A DNA stretch of 24,589 nt from Burkholderiaceae bacterium (GTDB taxonomy: Bacteria > Pseudomonadota > Gammaproteobacteria > Burkholderiales > Burkholderiaceae), in assembly GCA_030151165.1 (NCBI GenBank), contig JASLEM010000118.1, positions 1 to 24,589 on the forward strand. The letters run 5' to 3'. Shown here in pieces: positions 15,248-23,300 of this stretch. How positions within the stretch are numbered: position 1 is the stretch's first letter; the number at the start of each line of letters is the position of its first letter. The notes beneath the pieces were generated by a model, which searched no databases, was not told where the DNA came from, and worked only from the letters and a program-made list of their open reading frames with translations. Position numbers and translations under genes: made by a program.

Positions 15248-17566
15248 TCAGGCCTTCGGCCTCGCCTCCGCGAGCGCGCTCCTGACCGCGTTGGCGCGAA
15301 TAGGAAGATGGCGCACGCGCGCCCCGACCGCCGAGAAGATGGCGTTGCCGATGGCCGGCGCGACGACGGTCGTCGGCGGCTCGCCCAGCCCGACCGGGAC
15401 TTCCCGGCTGTCGACGAAGGCGATGTCCATCTCCGGGACGTCCGCCATGCGCAGCGGGGTGTAGGTGTCGAGGTTCAGGTCCTTGACGCCCCCGTTCTCC
15501 AGCCGGGTTCCTTCATGGAGGGCCATGCTCAATCCCCACAGTGTTCCGCCCTGGGCCTGCGCCATCGCGCCGTCGGGGTCGATGATCGAGCCGGCGTCGA
15601 TCTCCATCCAGAGCTTCTGCACGACGACCCGGCCCGTCGCGCGGTCGACCTTCACCTGCGCGACGCAGGCACACCACGTCGGCATGTCGCGTTCCTGGCC
15701 GAACGAGCTGGCGATACCGAGCCCCGTATCGGCGGGCAGGGCGCGGCCCCAGCCGGCGCGCGCGGCGACGCGGCGGATGACGTTGGCCTGCCGCGCCGCG
15801 CCGCCGACCGAGTTCGGCGCCTCGCCGGCGTTGCGCCCGGCCGCGGTGAGATGGGCCTCGCGGAACGCCACGGGATCGGCGCCCTGCGCGTGGGCGGCCT
15901 CGTCCATGACGCATTCCAGCGCCCAGTTCGTCCAGCCCGGCGCCACCGCGCGCAGCCAGCCCGGGCGGAACGTCTTCTGCGCGAGGTCGTTGTTGACCGC
16001 GCGCACCCGAAGCGGGCCGACGTCGTACCAGTGATCCGCGCCCGAGATCGAGAACGGGTCGTACGGCGCGCCGTTCGTGCCCTTCTTCAACGCCGCGGGA
16101 AAGACGGTGAGGCTGGGCCAGCCGGCGACGGCGACGTGCTCCATCGCGGCGATCTTGCCGTTCGCGTTCCAGCCCAGGCGCAGGCGCTGCAGGGTGGGCG
16201 AGCGCAGCGAGTCGAGCCGCGTGTCGTCCTCGCGCGTCAGCACCATCTTGACCGGCTGCCGGAGCGCCTTCGCGGCCAGGACGGCGGGCACGGTGTAGTC
16301 GCCGTTGAGCCGGCGCCCGAAGCCGCCGCCGATGAGGTACGTGCGCATCACGATGCGGTTCTCGGGCACCTGCAGCGCCTTCGCGAGCACGGGCAGGATG
16401 AAGCTCTGCGCCTGGTTGCCCGTGTGGATCTCGAAGACGCCGTCCTTCTCGAAGGCCACGGCGTTGACCGGCTCGAGCTGGAAGTGCAGCACGCCCGCGG
16501 TCGTGTAGGTCGCGTCGATCGACCGGGCGGCGCCGGACAGGCCCGCGTCGACGTCGCCGCCGCCGGTGTCGAGCAGCGCGCCCTGGCTGCGATCGGCGAT
16601 CAGCGCCGCGGCGTGGTCGAAGAGATCCTTCTCCGACACCGCGGCCGTCGGCCCCGACTGCCATTGGACCTTGACGAGCTCGGTCGCCCGCAGCGCGGCG
16701 TACCAGGTCTCGGCGATCACCAGGACCCAGCCCGGGACGGTGTCGGACGGGTCGTCGAGGACGATGAACTTCCTGTAGCCCTTGATCCCGCGCGCGCCGC
16801 TGTCGTCCACCGAGACGACCTTCGAGCCGTAGCGCGTCGGCGGCAGCTTCGGGCGCGCATAAAGCATGCCGGGGAACTCGACGTCGATGCCGTAGACCGC
16901 CGTTCCGTTCGTCTTGCGCGGGATGTCGAGCGCCTTCGTCGCCTTGCCGATCAGCGACCGGCTCGCGACCGGCTTGATCGGCAGCGTCTTCAGCTGCTCG
17001 TCCGAGAATCGGCGCGCGAGGTTGCCGCGGCGCACGATGTCGCCATAACCGATCGATCGAGCGCCCGCATGCACGGCGCCGTGCTGCGCCTTGCACGCGG
17101 CGGGCGCGACGCCGAGCAGCTTCGCGCCTTCGTCGACGAGGGCCATGCGGCCGGCGGCGCCGGCACGGCTGAAGGCGGGGAACGACGACCAGACCGAGGT
17201 GCTGCCGCCCGTCACCATGAAGCCCCACTTGGGGTCGGTGTCGACGCCGACGATGCGGACGTCGTCCCAGTCGGCCTCGAGCTCGTCGGCCAGGATGCGC
17301 GCGATCGCCGTGCCGATGTGCTGGCCCATCTCGGCCTTCGGCACGTTGACGGACACGATGCCCTGGTGGTCGATCGAGAACCAGACGGTCGGCTCGAACA
17401 GCCGGTCCGCCGCGGCGCCGGCGGGCTTGGCGGCCTGCGGGACGCCTGATGCCTGCGCGAGCGGCGAGAAGCCGAACAGCGCGCCGGTGGCCGCGGTCGC
17501 GATCAGGAACGAGCGCCGGGAGAGCGCGGCCGGCGCGTCGACGGATTCGTTGCGGACGCGGGTCAT
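15248..17566 (-). CDS. Tat-exported molybdopterin aldehyde dehydrogenase large subunit (IorB-like)
   Basis: ATG 17564-17566 overlaps the stop of the Fe-S subunit by 4 bases, with GGGAG 8 bases before it. The 772-residue product begins with a twin-arginine signal (SRRSFL at 16-21, then a hydrophobic stretch), so it is exported folded. The body is a xanthine-dehydrogenase-family molybdopterin-binding subunit of the single-chain isoquinoline 1-oxidoreductase beta type. It has GGGFGRRLNGDY for the cofactor site, several Gly-rich cofactor loops, and the catalytic Glu729 in VGLGEPP. It should hydroxylate an aldehyde or N-heterocycle using water. There is no FAD subunit; electrons should leave through the Fe-S subunit and the triheme cytochrome. 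The substrate is unknown. Confidence 0.94.
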   Translation of the reverse strand: MTRVRNESVDAPAALSRRSFLIATAATGALFGFSPLAQASGVPQAAKPAGAAADRLFEPTVWFSIDHQGIVSVNVPKAEMGQHIGTAIARILADELEADWDDVRIVGVDTDPKWGFMVTGGSTSVWSSFPAFSRAGAAGRMALVDEGAKLLGVAPAACKAQHGAVHAGARSIGYGDIVRRGNLARRFSDEQLKTLPIKPVASRSLIGKATKALDIPRKTNGTAVYGIDVEFPGMLYARPKLPPTRYGSKVVSVDDSGARGIKGYRKFIVLDDPSDTVPGWVLVIAETWYAALRATELVKVQWQSGPTAAVSEKDLFDHAAALIADRSQGALLDTGGGDVDAGLSGAARSIDATYTTAGVLHFQLEPVNAVAFEKDGVFEIHTGNQAQSFILPVLAKALQVPENRIVMRTYLIGGGFGRRLNGDYTVPAVLAAKALRQPVKMVLTREDDTRLDSLRSPTLQRLRLGWNANGKIAAMEHVAVAGWPSLTVFPAALKKGTNGAPYDPFSISGADHWYDVGPLRVRAVNNDLAQKTFRPGWLRAVAPGWTNWALECVMDEAAHAQGADPVAFREAHLTAAGRNAGEAPNSVGGAARQANVIRRVAARAGWGRALPADTGLGIASSFGQERDMPTWCACVAQVKVDRATGRVVVQKLWMEIDAGSIIDPDGAMAQAQGGTLWGLSMALHEGTRLENGGVKDLNLDTYTPLRMADVPEMDIAFVDSREVPVGLGEPPTTVVAPAIGNAIFSAVGARVRHLPIRANAVRSALAEARPKA

Positions 17567-18030
17567 GCCTTGGCTCCCGCCAGTTCCTTCACGGCGCGCC
17601 GGACCGCCTCGCGGATGCGCGCATAGGTCATGCAACGGCACAGGTTGCCGCTCATCACGGCGTCGATGTCGGCGTCGCTGGGATCGGGGAAGTCCTTCAG
17701 CATCGCCGCGGCCTGCATGATCTGCCCGGACTGGCAGTAGCCGCACTGCGGCACCTGCAGGTCGAGCCACGCCTTCTGGACGGGGTGTTCGCCGGTCGGG
17801 TGCAGCCCTTCGATCGTCGTGACGTTCGCGCCTTGCACCGCGCCGACCGGCGTGATGCACGAGCGTGTCGGCCTGCCGCCCACGTGCACCGTGCACGCGC
17901 CGCACATGCCGATCCCGCAGCCGAACTTCGTACCCTTCAGGCCGATCTCGTCCCGGATCACCCACAGCAGCGGCGTGTGCTGCTCTTCGCCGGCGGCGAC
18001 CTCGCGGCCGTTGATGCGGAAGTTCGTCAT
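17563..18030 (-). CDS. [2Fe-2S] subunit of the molybdenum dehydrogenase (IorA-like)
   Basis: ATG 18028-18030 has AAGGAGA 7 bases upstream and overlaps the cytochrome stop by 4 bases. The 155-residue product has both clusters of the family. A plant-ferredoxin type site has Cys38, Cys43, Cys46 and Cys58 (FGCGIGMCGAC ... RSC). A second helical site has Cys96, Cys99, Cys131 and Cys133 (QCGYCQSGQ ... LCRC). It passes electrons from the molybdenum site to the next acceptor. It has no signal of its own and presumably travels with the Tat-tagged large subunit. Confidence 0.95.
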   Translation of the reverse strand: MTNFRINGREVAAGEEQHTPLLWVIRDEIGLKGTKFGCGIGMCGACTVHVGGRPTRSCITPVGAVQGANVTTIEGLHPTGEHPVQKAWLDLQVPQCGYCQSGQIMQAAAMLKDFPDPSDADIDAVMSGNLCRCMTYARIREAVRRAVKELAGAKA

Positions 18031-19391
18031 GGCCGTTCTCCTTGCGCCTGGGCGCGAATCTGCGCGACCCGTGCCGGGAGGTCCGGCCAGGGTGCCTGGT
18101 GGGTGCGGGTGGATCGCAGGTAGGCCGCGATCAGCGCGACGTCGTCGTTCGTCATGCCGCGCGCGAAGGCGGGCATGACGACGCCCGGCGCGCCGTCCTT
18201 CGCGTCGATGCCGTCCAGGATCACGTGGATCAGGTTCGACGGGTCGTCCAGGTGGACGGCGCTGTTCAGGCCGAGATCCGGCCGGATCGCGTTGACGTCG
18301 GCGCCGCCGTTGTAGTGGCAGGAGGCGCAGGCGGACATGAAGAGGCGGCCGCCCGCGTCGTCGGTGCGAGCGTGGTCGGTCGCGTCGGCCTCGAGCGCGG
18401 TCGCCACGGCCGCGGGAATGCGGCCGGCGCGGCCGTCGCCGTCGCCGAGCGACTCGATGTAGGTCGTGAGCGCGCGCTGGTCCTCCGGCGAGAGGCCGGC
18501 CAGCCCCCGGGTGACCTCCGCCATGGGCCCGGCGGCGGTGCCGTGGTACTTGCTGAGGCCGGTCGCGAGGTAGGCAGCCAGTTCGTCGGAGGTCCAGGGC
18601 ACGGGCGACGGATTCGATGCCGTCAGCGCCGGCGCGAACCAGCCGTCGACCGCGGCGCCCTGGTAGCGCCGCCCGTCGGATTCCTCGCCCAGCGGCCCGC
18701 GCGGCGTGTGGCACGCGGCGCAGTGGGACAGGCTCTCCGCGAGGTACGCACCGCGATTCCATGCGGGCGACCGGGCCGGGTCGAGCACGAATCGGCCCGG
18801 GTGGAAGAACAGCAGCTTCCAGCCCGCCTGGAGCGACCGGATGCCGAAGGGGAAGGGCATCTCGTCGGGATGGTTGGGCTGCGACACCGGTGGCCGCGTC
18901 ATGATGAAGGCGTACAGCGCGCGGACATCCTCGTCCGACAACTTGGTGAAGTGGTCGTACGGGAGCGCCGGGAACAGGTGCGAGCCGTCGCGCGCGACGC
19001 CCTCGTGCATCGCGCGGCGGAACGCGGCTTCGGACCAGGCGCCGATGCCCGCGGCGCGGTCGGGCGAGATGTTCGTCGAGTAGATGGTGCCGAAGCCGGT
19101 CCGCATCGCATACCCACCGCCGAGGGGCTGGCCGCCCGCGACCGTGTGGCAGCTCACGCAGAAGCCGGCCGAGGCGAGGTGGGCGCCTTGTTCGACCAGG
19201 GCGGGCGGGAAGCTCGCGGCGCTCGGCGTCGCCACCTCGGCGATCGGGGGCTGCCACGCCAGCGCGGCGAAGCCGCCGAGCGCCGCCAGGCCCAGGCCGG
19301 CCAGGATCGCGGCGGCGCGCCGGATGCGGCCGATCGCTCGACTGGAAGATGCGGTGCCTGCCTTCGGCGGCCCCTCGTTGCTGCGTGTCAT
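18027..19391 (-). CDS. Membrane-anchored triheme cytochrome c
   Basis: The start chosen is ATG 19389-19391, with GAAGG close upstream; a longer in-frame start at 19484 gives an Arg-rich lead. The 454-residue product has one N-terminal membrane helix (about 27-45) and three c-type heme motifs: CVSCH (78-82), CAACH (224-228) and CASCH (355-359). This three-domain layout is the cytochrome subunit of membrane-bound alcohol/aldehyde and IorAB-type dehydrogenases. It should face the periplasm and take electrons from the Fe-S subunit to the respiratory chain. It is the first gene of a tight three-gene operon (4-base overlaps), 148 bases after the marR stop. Confidence 0.94.
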   Translation of the reverse strand: MTRSNEGPPKAGTASSSRAIGRIRRAAAILAGLGLAALGGFAALAWQPPIAEVATPSAASFPPALVEQGAHLASAGFCVSCHTVAGGQPLGGGYAMRTGFGTIYSTNISPDRAAGIGAWSEAAFRRAMHEGVARDGSHLFPALPYDHFTKLSDEDVRALYAFIMTRPPVSQPNHPDEMPFPFGIRSLQAGWKLLFFHPGRFVLDPARSPAWNRGAYLAESLSHCAACHTPRGPLGEESDGRRYQGAAVDGWFAPALTASNPSPVPWTSDELAAYLATGLSKYHGTAAGPMAEVTRGLAGLSPEDQRALTTYIESLGDGDGRAGRIPAAVATALEADATDHARTDDAGGRLFMSACASCHYNGGADVNAIRPDLGLNSAVHLDDPSNLIHVILDGIDAKDGAPGVVMPAFARGMTNDDVALIAAYLRSTRTHQAPWPDLPARVAQIRAQAQGERP

Positions 19392-19539
19392 GGCCTTCGG
19401 GTTCCGGAAATGGGTGGGTGCGGGAATCGCCCTGCGGTGGTCGGTTCGATCGAGCGTTCGTGATGTGCGCAATCTCGACACCACGCCGTCACGTTAGCGG
19501 ACAACCCCGAGCCGAGTCCATGTCGCAAAGACAGGGTTT

Positions 19540-20088
19540 TCAGGTCAGCGGGCGATGCGGCGGCGGCGGCTCGGCTTCCCGTTCGAGCCGGAACGCCGCG
19601 GCGAACTGGTCGGAGAAGATCTCCGACAGCGCGAGGCGCAGGGCTTGCGATCGGTCGAGGCCGTAGACCTCCTCGAAGCGCGTCTGCGCCTTCTTCCACA
19701 GCAGGTCGACCTCCGCCAGCTTGGCCCGGCCCGCCGGCGTCAGGCAGACACGTCGATGGCGCGTGCCGGCATCGTCCTGCGTTCGACGCAGATAGCCGTG
19801 GCGCTCGAGCGGCCTCAGGCAGCGGGCCAGCGCGGCGCGGTCGAGGATCATCGCGGACGCGAGTTCCGACGTCGTCGACGAGCCGGCGCGCAGGACGTGC
19901 CAGAGGATCGATCGCTGCGAGATCGTCAACCCGCACGGGGCCAGGACGCTGTCGTACAGCTGCGCGAGCCGGCGACCGGCCTTGCGCAGTGCCGCGCCGC
20001 TGCAGACGAGCGGATCCTTCGCATCGGGCCTCGTCGATGTGCGCCGGCGAGACGGGCCCGCGGCCGCGTCGGGGGCGACGTCTCCCAT
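19540..20088 (-). CDS. MarR-family regulator
   Basis: The 182-residue product has a winged-helix region at about 60-120 (ISQRSILWHVLRAGSSTTSELASAM ... LRPLERHGYLRRTQDDAGTRHRRVCLTPAG) flanked by dimerisation helices. The basic wing and 'LTPAG' end are typical of MarR. Four cysteines (29, 52, 90, 115) are present; some MarR/OhrR members sense oxidants through cysteines, but no family pattern is proven here. The gene starts 4 bases after the tautomerase stop, so the two are coupled. It probably represses its own unit and perhaps the cytochrome-dehydrogenase operon downstream. Such regulators often bind aromatic acids. Confidence 0.92.
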   Translation of the reverse strand: MGDVAPDAAAGPSRRRTSTRPDAKDPLVCSGAALRKAGRRLAQLYDSVLAPCGLTISQRSILWHVLRAGSSTTSELASAMILDRAALARCLRPLERHGYLRRTQDDAGTRHRRVCLTPAGRAKLAEVDLLWKKAQTRFEEVYGLDRSQALRLALSEIFSDQFAAAFRLEREAEPPPPHRPLT

Positions 20089-20092
20089 GCGC

Positions 20093-20482
20093 TCAGGCCT
20101 CGCCTTCCGACCACTCCGGGCTGAAACCGCCGAGCGTCGGGTGGTACATCTCGTCGCCCGAGTGCTGGGTGAACTCGACGTTCAGGCGATCCTCGCGCAC
20201 GCCCAGGATCTCGATGCAATCCGCGCAGAGCGCCTTGGCGACCTGCATGCGCAGTTCCGCGGGCCGCCCTCGACGGATGTCGCACATCAGGACGGAGACG
20301 GGCACCGGCTCGCCGTCGACCGTTCGCCACACGCCGCCCAGGCCCACCTCGCGGATCGCGATGCTGATGCGGCGAATGTCGACCGTCATCAGGTCGGCGT
20401 AGGTGTGGGCCATCTTCCCGGCGAGTCGTTGCTTGAGTTCGACCGGATAGTGGTCGTTGACGTCCAGTTGCAGGTAGGGCAT
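20093..20482 (-). CDS. Tautomerase-family protein
   Basis: ATG 20480-20482 follows GGGAG by about 7 bases. The mature N-terminus is MPYLQLDV, giving the catalytic Pro2 of the 4-oxalocrotonate tautomerase superfamily. The 129-residue product is about twice the length of a 4-OT monomer, as in two-domain tautomerases. The first half fits the fold (KQRLAGKMAHTYADLMTVDIRRISIAIREVG). It probably catalyses keto-enol conversion of a small acid. It heads the unit with marR, which suggests a substrate-linked regulator. The long - strand frame extending upstream to 22747 is not coding. Confidence 0.88.
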   Translation of the reverse strand: MPYLQLDVNDHYPVELKQRLAGKMAHTYADLMTVDIRRISIAIREVGLGGVWRTVDGEPVPVSVLMCDIRRGRPAELRMQVAKALCADCIEILGVREDRLNVEFTQHSGDEMYHPTLGGFSPEWSEGEA

Positions 20483-20905
20483 GGGGTACTCCCGAAGGGT
20501 TGAGGGTTCTCGAAACGGTGCGGGCTCGCGATGAACGAGCCATGGCACGCGAGCCGCGAGGCCGGCGCGCGGCAGGCATGCGCACTCAGGTGCATGCGTG
20601 CATATGCAAACAATTCCGAGTGGAGGGCATACGCGAGGCGATGTCAACGGGCCTCGAAATGGCAGTCCTGGCGTGATGGCAGAAATCATTGCGGAAACGA
20701 CATTGATGCCGCGGGCCTGCGTCCCTACCATCGATTCATCGCCGCAAGTGACGGCAGGAAGCCGGCCGAGCCGGTTCCTCGCCTCGGATGCCGCAACTGC
20801 GCAATACCCACGGGGCCTCGCGCCCGGTGGAAGTCGACGATAGTCGGGCTCACGTGCGGGAGGTCTCGCGCGCTGCGCGCAGGTCTTCACTTCGAGGGAA
20901 TGAAT
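20483..20905. promoter_or_regulatory. 423-base divergent promoter region with palindromes
   Basis: The gap separates the tautomerase-marR unit (-) from the SDR-xdhC unit (+). It holds a perfect palindrome TGCATATGCA (20599-20608), and beside it an interrupted inverted repeat GCATGCGCAC (20576-20585) with GTGCATGC (20590-20597). This is a plausible site for the adjacent MarR protein. A weak sigma-70-like pair toward the + genes is TTGATG (20703-20708) and TACCAT (20726-20731), 17 bases apart. The rest contains no gene I can support. Confidence 0.45.
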
Positions 20906-21637
20906 ATGCAAGCAACTGCCGTGGTCGTGGGCGTCGGGGCCGAGGAAGGGCTCGGTGCCGCCGTGGCGCGCCGCTTCGCCCGGGGCGGATTCCACGTGGT
21001 CGTCGCCGGCCGGACCGCCGAAAGGATCGAGCGGGTCGCCGCGAGCCTCGGCGCCGGCAACGGCACGGCGGTGCGGGTCGACGCGACCCGCGAGGAAGAC
21101 GTCGTCGGCCTGTTCGACTCGCTCGCCTTCGCGACGGAGGGCCTGGCGCCGCCGAGCGTCGTCGTCTTCAATGCCGGCAACAACCGGCGCATCCCGCTCC
21201 TCGACGTCTCGGGCGCGCAGTTCGAGGAGTTCTGGCGCGTCGGGTGCCTCGCCGGCTTCCTCGTGGGCCGCGAGGCGGCGAAGCTGATGCTGCCCCGGGG
21301 CGGCGGGACGATCCTGTTCACGGGCGCCTCCGCCAGCCTGCGCGGGCGCCCGGCCTTCGCGCACTTCTCCGCCGCGAAGGCCGGGCTGCGGATGCTGAGC
21401 CAGAGCATGGCCCGGGAGTTCGGGCCGCAGGGGCTGCACGTGGCGCACGTGGTGATCGACGGCGGCATCGACGGGGAACGCATCAAGTCGCTGCGCCCGG
21501 AGATCGTCGAGGAGCGCGGGCCGAACGGCCTGCTGGACATCGACGCCATCGCCGAGACCTACTGGCAACTGCATGCGCAGCATCCGAGCGCCTGGACGCA
21601 GGAGATCGATCTCCGGCCGTTCAAGGAACCGTTCTGA
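20906..21637 (+). CDS. Atypical SDR-family protein lacking the catalytic Tyr
   Basis: ATG 20906 is six bases after GAGGGA; the ATG at 20900 sits too close to that site. The 243-residue product has an SDR Rossmann start (AVVVGVGAEEGLGAAVARRFA) and the NAG motif (VVVFNAGN). The active-site motif YxxxK reads Phe154-Ser-Ala-Ala-Lys158, and the usual Ser 13 residues earlier is Ala141, with Ser142 and Ser144 nearby. The lysine is kept but the standard Ser-Tyr-Lys set is not, so ordinary dehydrogenase activity is doubtful. Similar Tyr-less SDRs exist (recalled). It lies before xdhC, 36 bases apart, and may share its transcript. Confidence 0.88.
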   Translation: MQATAVVVGVGAEEGLGAAVARRFARGGFHVVVAGRTAERIERVAASLGAGNGTAVRVDATREEDVVGLFDSLAFATEGLAPPSVVVFNAGNNRRIPLLDVSGAQFEEFWRVGCLAGFLVGREAAKLMLPRGGGTILFTGASASLRGRPAFAHFSAAKAGLRMLSQSMAREFGPQGLHVAHVVIDGGIDGERIKSLRPEIVEERGPNGLLDIDAIAETYWQLHAQHPSAWTQEIDLRPFKEPF

Positions 21638-21673
21638 CTCGCCGCCCGGGCGACGCGGAAAAACGAGCATCCC

Positions 21674-22744
21674 ATGGAAAACCTCGACCTGATCGTCCTG
21701 CGGGACTTGCTCGAATGGCGACGAGCCGGCCATCGCACGCTGCTGGTGACCGTCATCCGCACCTGGGGATCGTCGCCGCGGCCGATCGGGTCCGTGCTCG
21801 CGATGTCGGACACGGGCCGCATGTCGGGCTCGGTGAGCGGCGGCTGCATCGAGGACGACCTGGCGTACCGCTACCAGGAGATCTGGCGGCAGCAGCCGGC
21901 CGCGCGCGTCGCGCCGCCGCGGGCGCCCGACCTGCTCACGTATGGCGTGTCGGCCGACGAAGCCCATCGCTTCGGCCTGCCGTGCGGCGGCACGCTCGAG
22001 CTGCTGGTGGAGCACGACCCCGACCCGTCGGAGCTGGAGCAACTGCTGCAGACGCTGTCGACGGGGCGGCTGGTGCGCCGGCGCGTCGACCTGGCTGACG
22101 GACGGGCGACGCACGCGCCCGCGCTGCAGCCCGAGGAGCTTCGCAGGGACGACGCGTGCGTGCTGACCACCTTCGGCCCCAGCTACCGGATGCTCCTGAT
22201 CGGCGCGGGCCAGCTGACCGAGTACCTCGCGACGATGGCGCTCTTCAGCGGCTTCGACGTGACGGTCTGCGACCCGCGCGAGGAGGTGCGCGCCACGTGG
22301 CGCGTGCCGGGTGCCAAGGTGATCGCCGACATGCCCGACGACGCCGTGCTCGCGTTCCGCGCCGACAAGCGCAGCGTCGTGATCGCCCTGACCCACGACC
22401 CGAAGCTGGACGATCTCGCGTTGCTCGAGGCGCTCAGGTCGCAGGCGTTCTTCGTCGGCGCCATCGGAAGCCGCCGCAACAACGACGCCCGCCGGCGCAG
22501 GCTGGGCGAGCACTTCGACGTCACGCCCGAGGAGCTGGCGCGCCTGCACGGGCCGGTCGGGGTCTACATCGGAAGCAAGACGCCTTCGGAGATCGCGGTG
22601 AGCATCCTCGCCGAGGTCATCGCCGCGAAGAACGGCGTCGCCGTCCCGGACGAGATGCGCGTCGCGCCGGCCAAGAACCTGCGCGCCGCGTCGCCGGCGC
22701 CTGCGGGGTTCGGCAACGTGTCCGCGGCGTCCGTCCTGTCGTAG
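21674..22744 (+). CDS. XdhC/CoxI-family molybdenum cofactor maturation protein
   Basis: ATG 21674 begins a 356-residue protein of the XdhC family. The N-terminal domain carries VTVIRTWGSSPRPIGSVLAM and SGSVSGGCIEDDL. The C-terminal part is a Rossmann domain (RMLLIGAGQLTEYLATMA near 172) followed by FVGAIGSRRNNDARRRRL, all typical of XdhC. These proteins bind the molybdenum cofactor, protect it during sulfuration and insert it into xanthine-dehydrogenase-like enzymes. The obvious client is the molybdopterin subunit encoded at 15248-17566 on the other side of the divergent region. The ribosome site is weak. Confidence 0.93.
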   Translation: MENLDLIVLRDLLEWRRAGHRTLLVTVIRTWGSSPRPIGSVLAMSDTGRMSGSVSGGCIEDDLAYRYQEIWRQQPAARVAPPRAPDLLTYGVSADEAHRFGLPCGGTLELLVEHDPDPSELEQLLQTLSTGRLVRRRVDLADGRATHAPALQPEELRRDDACVLTTFGPSYRMLLIGAGQLTEYLATMALFSGFDVTVCDPREEVRATWRVPGAKVIADMPDDAVLAFRADKRSVVIALTHDPKLDDLALLEALRSQAFFVGAIGSRRNNDARRRRLGEHFDVTPEELARLHGPVGVYIGSKTPSEIAVSILAEVIAAKNGVAVPDEMRVAPAKNLRAASPAPAGFGNVSAASVLS

Positions 22745-22759
22745 CACCGGCCTGCCGTC

Positions 22760-23194
22760 CTACCGCGCAGCGAGGCTCGCCAGGCCGTCCGGCAGGATGG
22801 CCCGGGCGCTCGCGATCGCGTTGAAGTACTCGCGGACGACCTTGATCCTGCCGTCCTCGACGGCGAAGAACGTCGCGTAGTCCTGGTGATAGGCCTGGCC
22901 GCTCTCTGCGATCCGGCCTTCCGAGTGGTACTCGATGAAGAGCTCGTTGGCGGCCTTCATGTCGTGGATCGTGACCTGGCCGACGGCCGTCGGCGGAATC
23001 CTCGCGCGGATCAGCGCGAGCAGCCCGCGGATCTGCGCGCGGCCCTCGTGCCTGGGCGGCAAGCCGAGCGCCGGGGCGTAGGGGAACTCGAACACGGCGT
23101 CGTCCGCGAACAGGGCGAGGCAGTGTTCGACGCCCGCGTCCAGGTGGAGCAGCGCGTCGGTGAACCGGTGGAAGACTTCATGTGCGTCGGGCAT
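22760..23194 (-). CDS. NTF2/SnoaL-like fold protein
   Basis: ATG 23192-23194 (MPDAHEVFHRFTDALLHLD) has GGAG about 10 bases upstream; an in-frame extension to 23272 is Pro/Arg-rich and unlikely. The 144-residue product follows the NTF2-like pattern: an N-terminal helix, LFADDAVFEFPYAP, HEGRAQIRGLLA, IHDMKAANELFIEYHSEGRI, and YFAVEDG-like strands ending in VREYFNAI. Members include isomerases, dehydratases and non-enzymatic binding proteins, so the activity cannot be named. It lies 106 bases downstream of the SDR stop on the same strand, separated by a hairpin. It converges with xdhC across 15 bases. Confidence 0.88.
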   Translation of the reverse strand: MPDAHEVFHRFTDALLHLDAGVEHCLALFADDAVFEFPYAPALGLPPRHEGRAQIRGLLALIRARIPPTAVGQVTIHDMKAANELFIEYHSEGRIAESGQAYHQDYATFFAVEDGRIKVVREYFNAIASARAILPDGLASLAAR

Positions 23195-23237
23195 GTTCGA
23201 GGGGCTCCATGTTGATCTTCGTGCCGCCGGGTCGGGC

Positions 23238-23270
23238 GTCGCCGGCCGTGGCCGAAACCGGGCCGGCGAC
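23238..23270 (-). terminator. Hairpin downstream of the SDR gene
   Basis: A perfect 10-bp stem, GTCGCCGGCC (23238-23247) and GGCCGGCGAC (23261-23270), with a 13-base loop lies 30 bases past the SDR stop. There is no T-run. It may end or attenuate SDR transcription before the NTF2-like gene. Confidence 0.45.
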
Positions 23271-23300
23271 ACCCCGGCGGGTATCGCGCCGACGGCGCCG

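Noticed and set aside
15308..17449. 713-codon + strand frame opposite the molybdenum subunit
   Set aside because: Arg/Val/Ala/Asp-rich shadow translation; the - strand gene has cofactor motifs and operon overlaps.
20531..22747. Extension of the tautomerase frame upstream to 22747, and extension of the SDR frame back to 20531
   Set aside because: Both extensions lack ribosome sites and domain character; the chosen starts have good sites and the expected first residues (Pro2 for the tautomerase).
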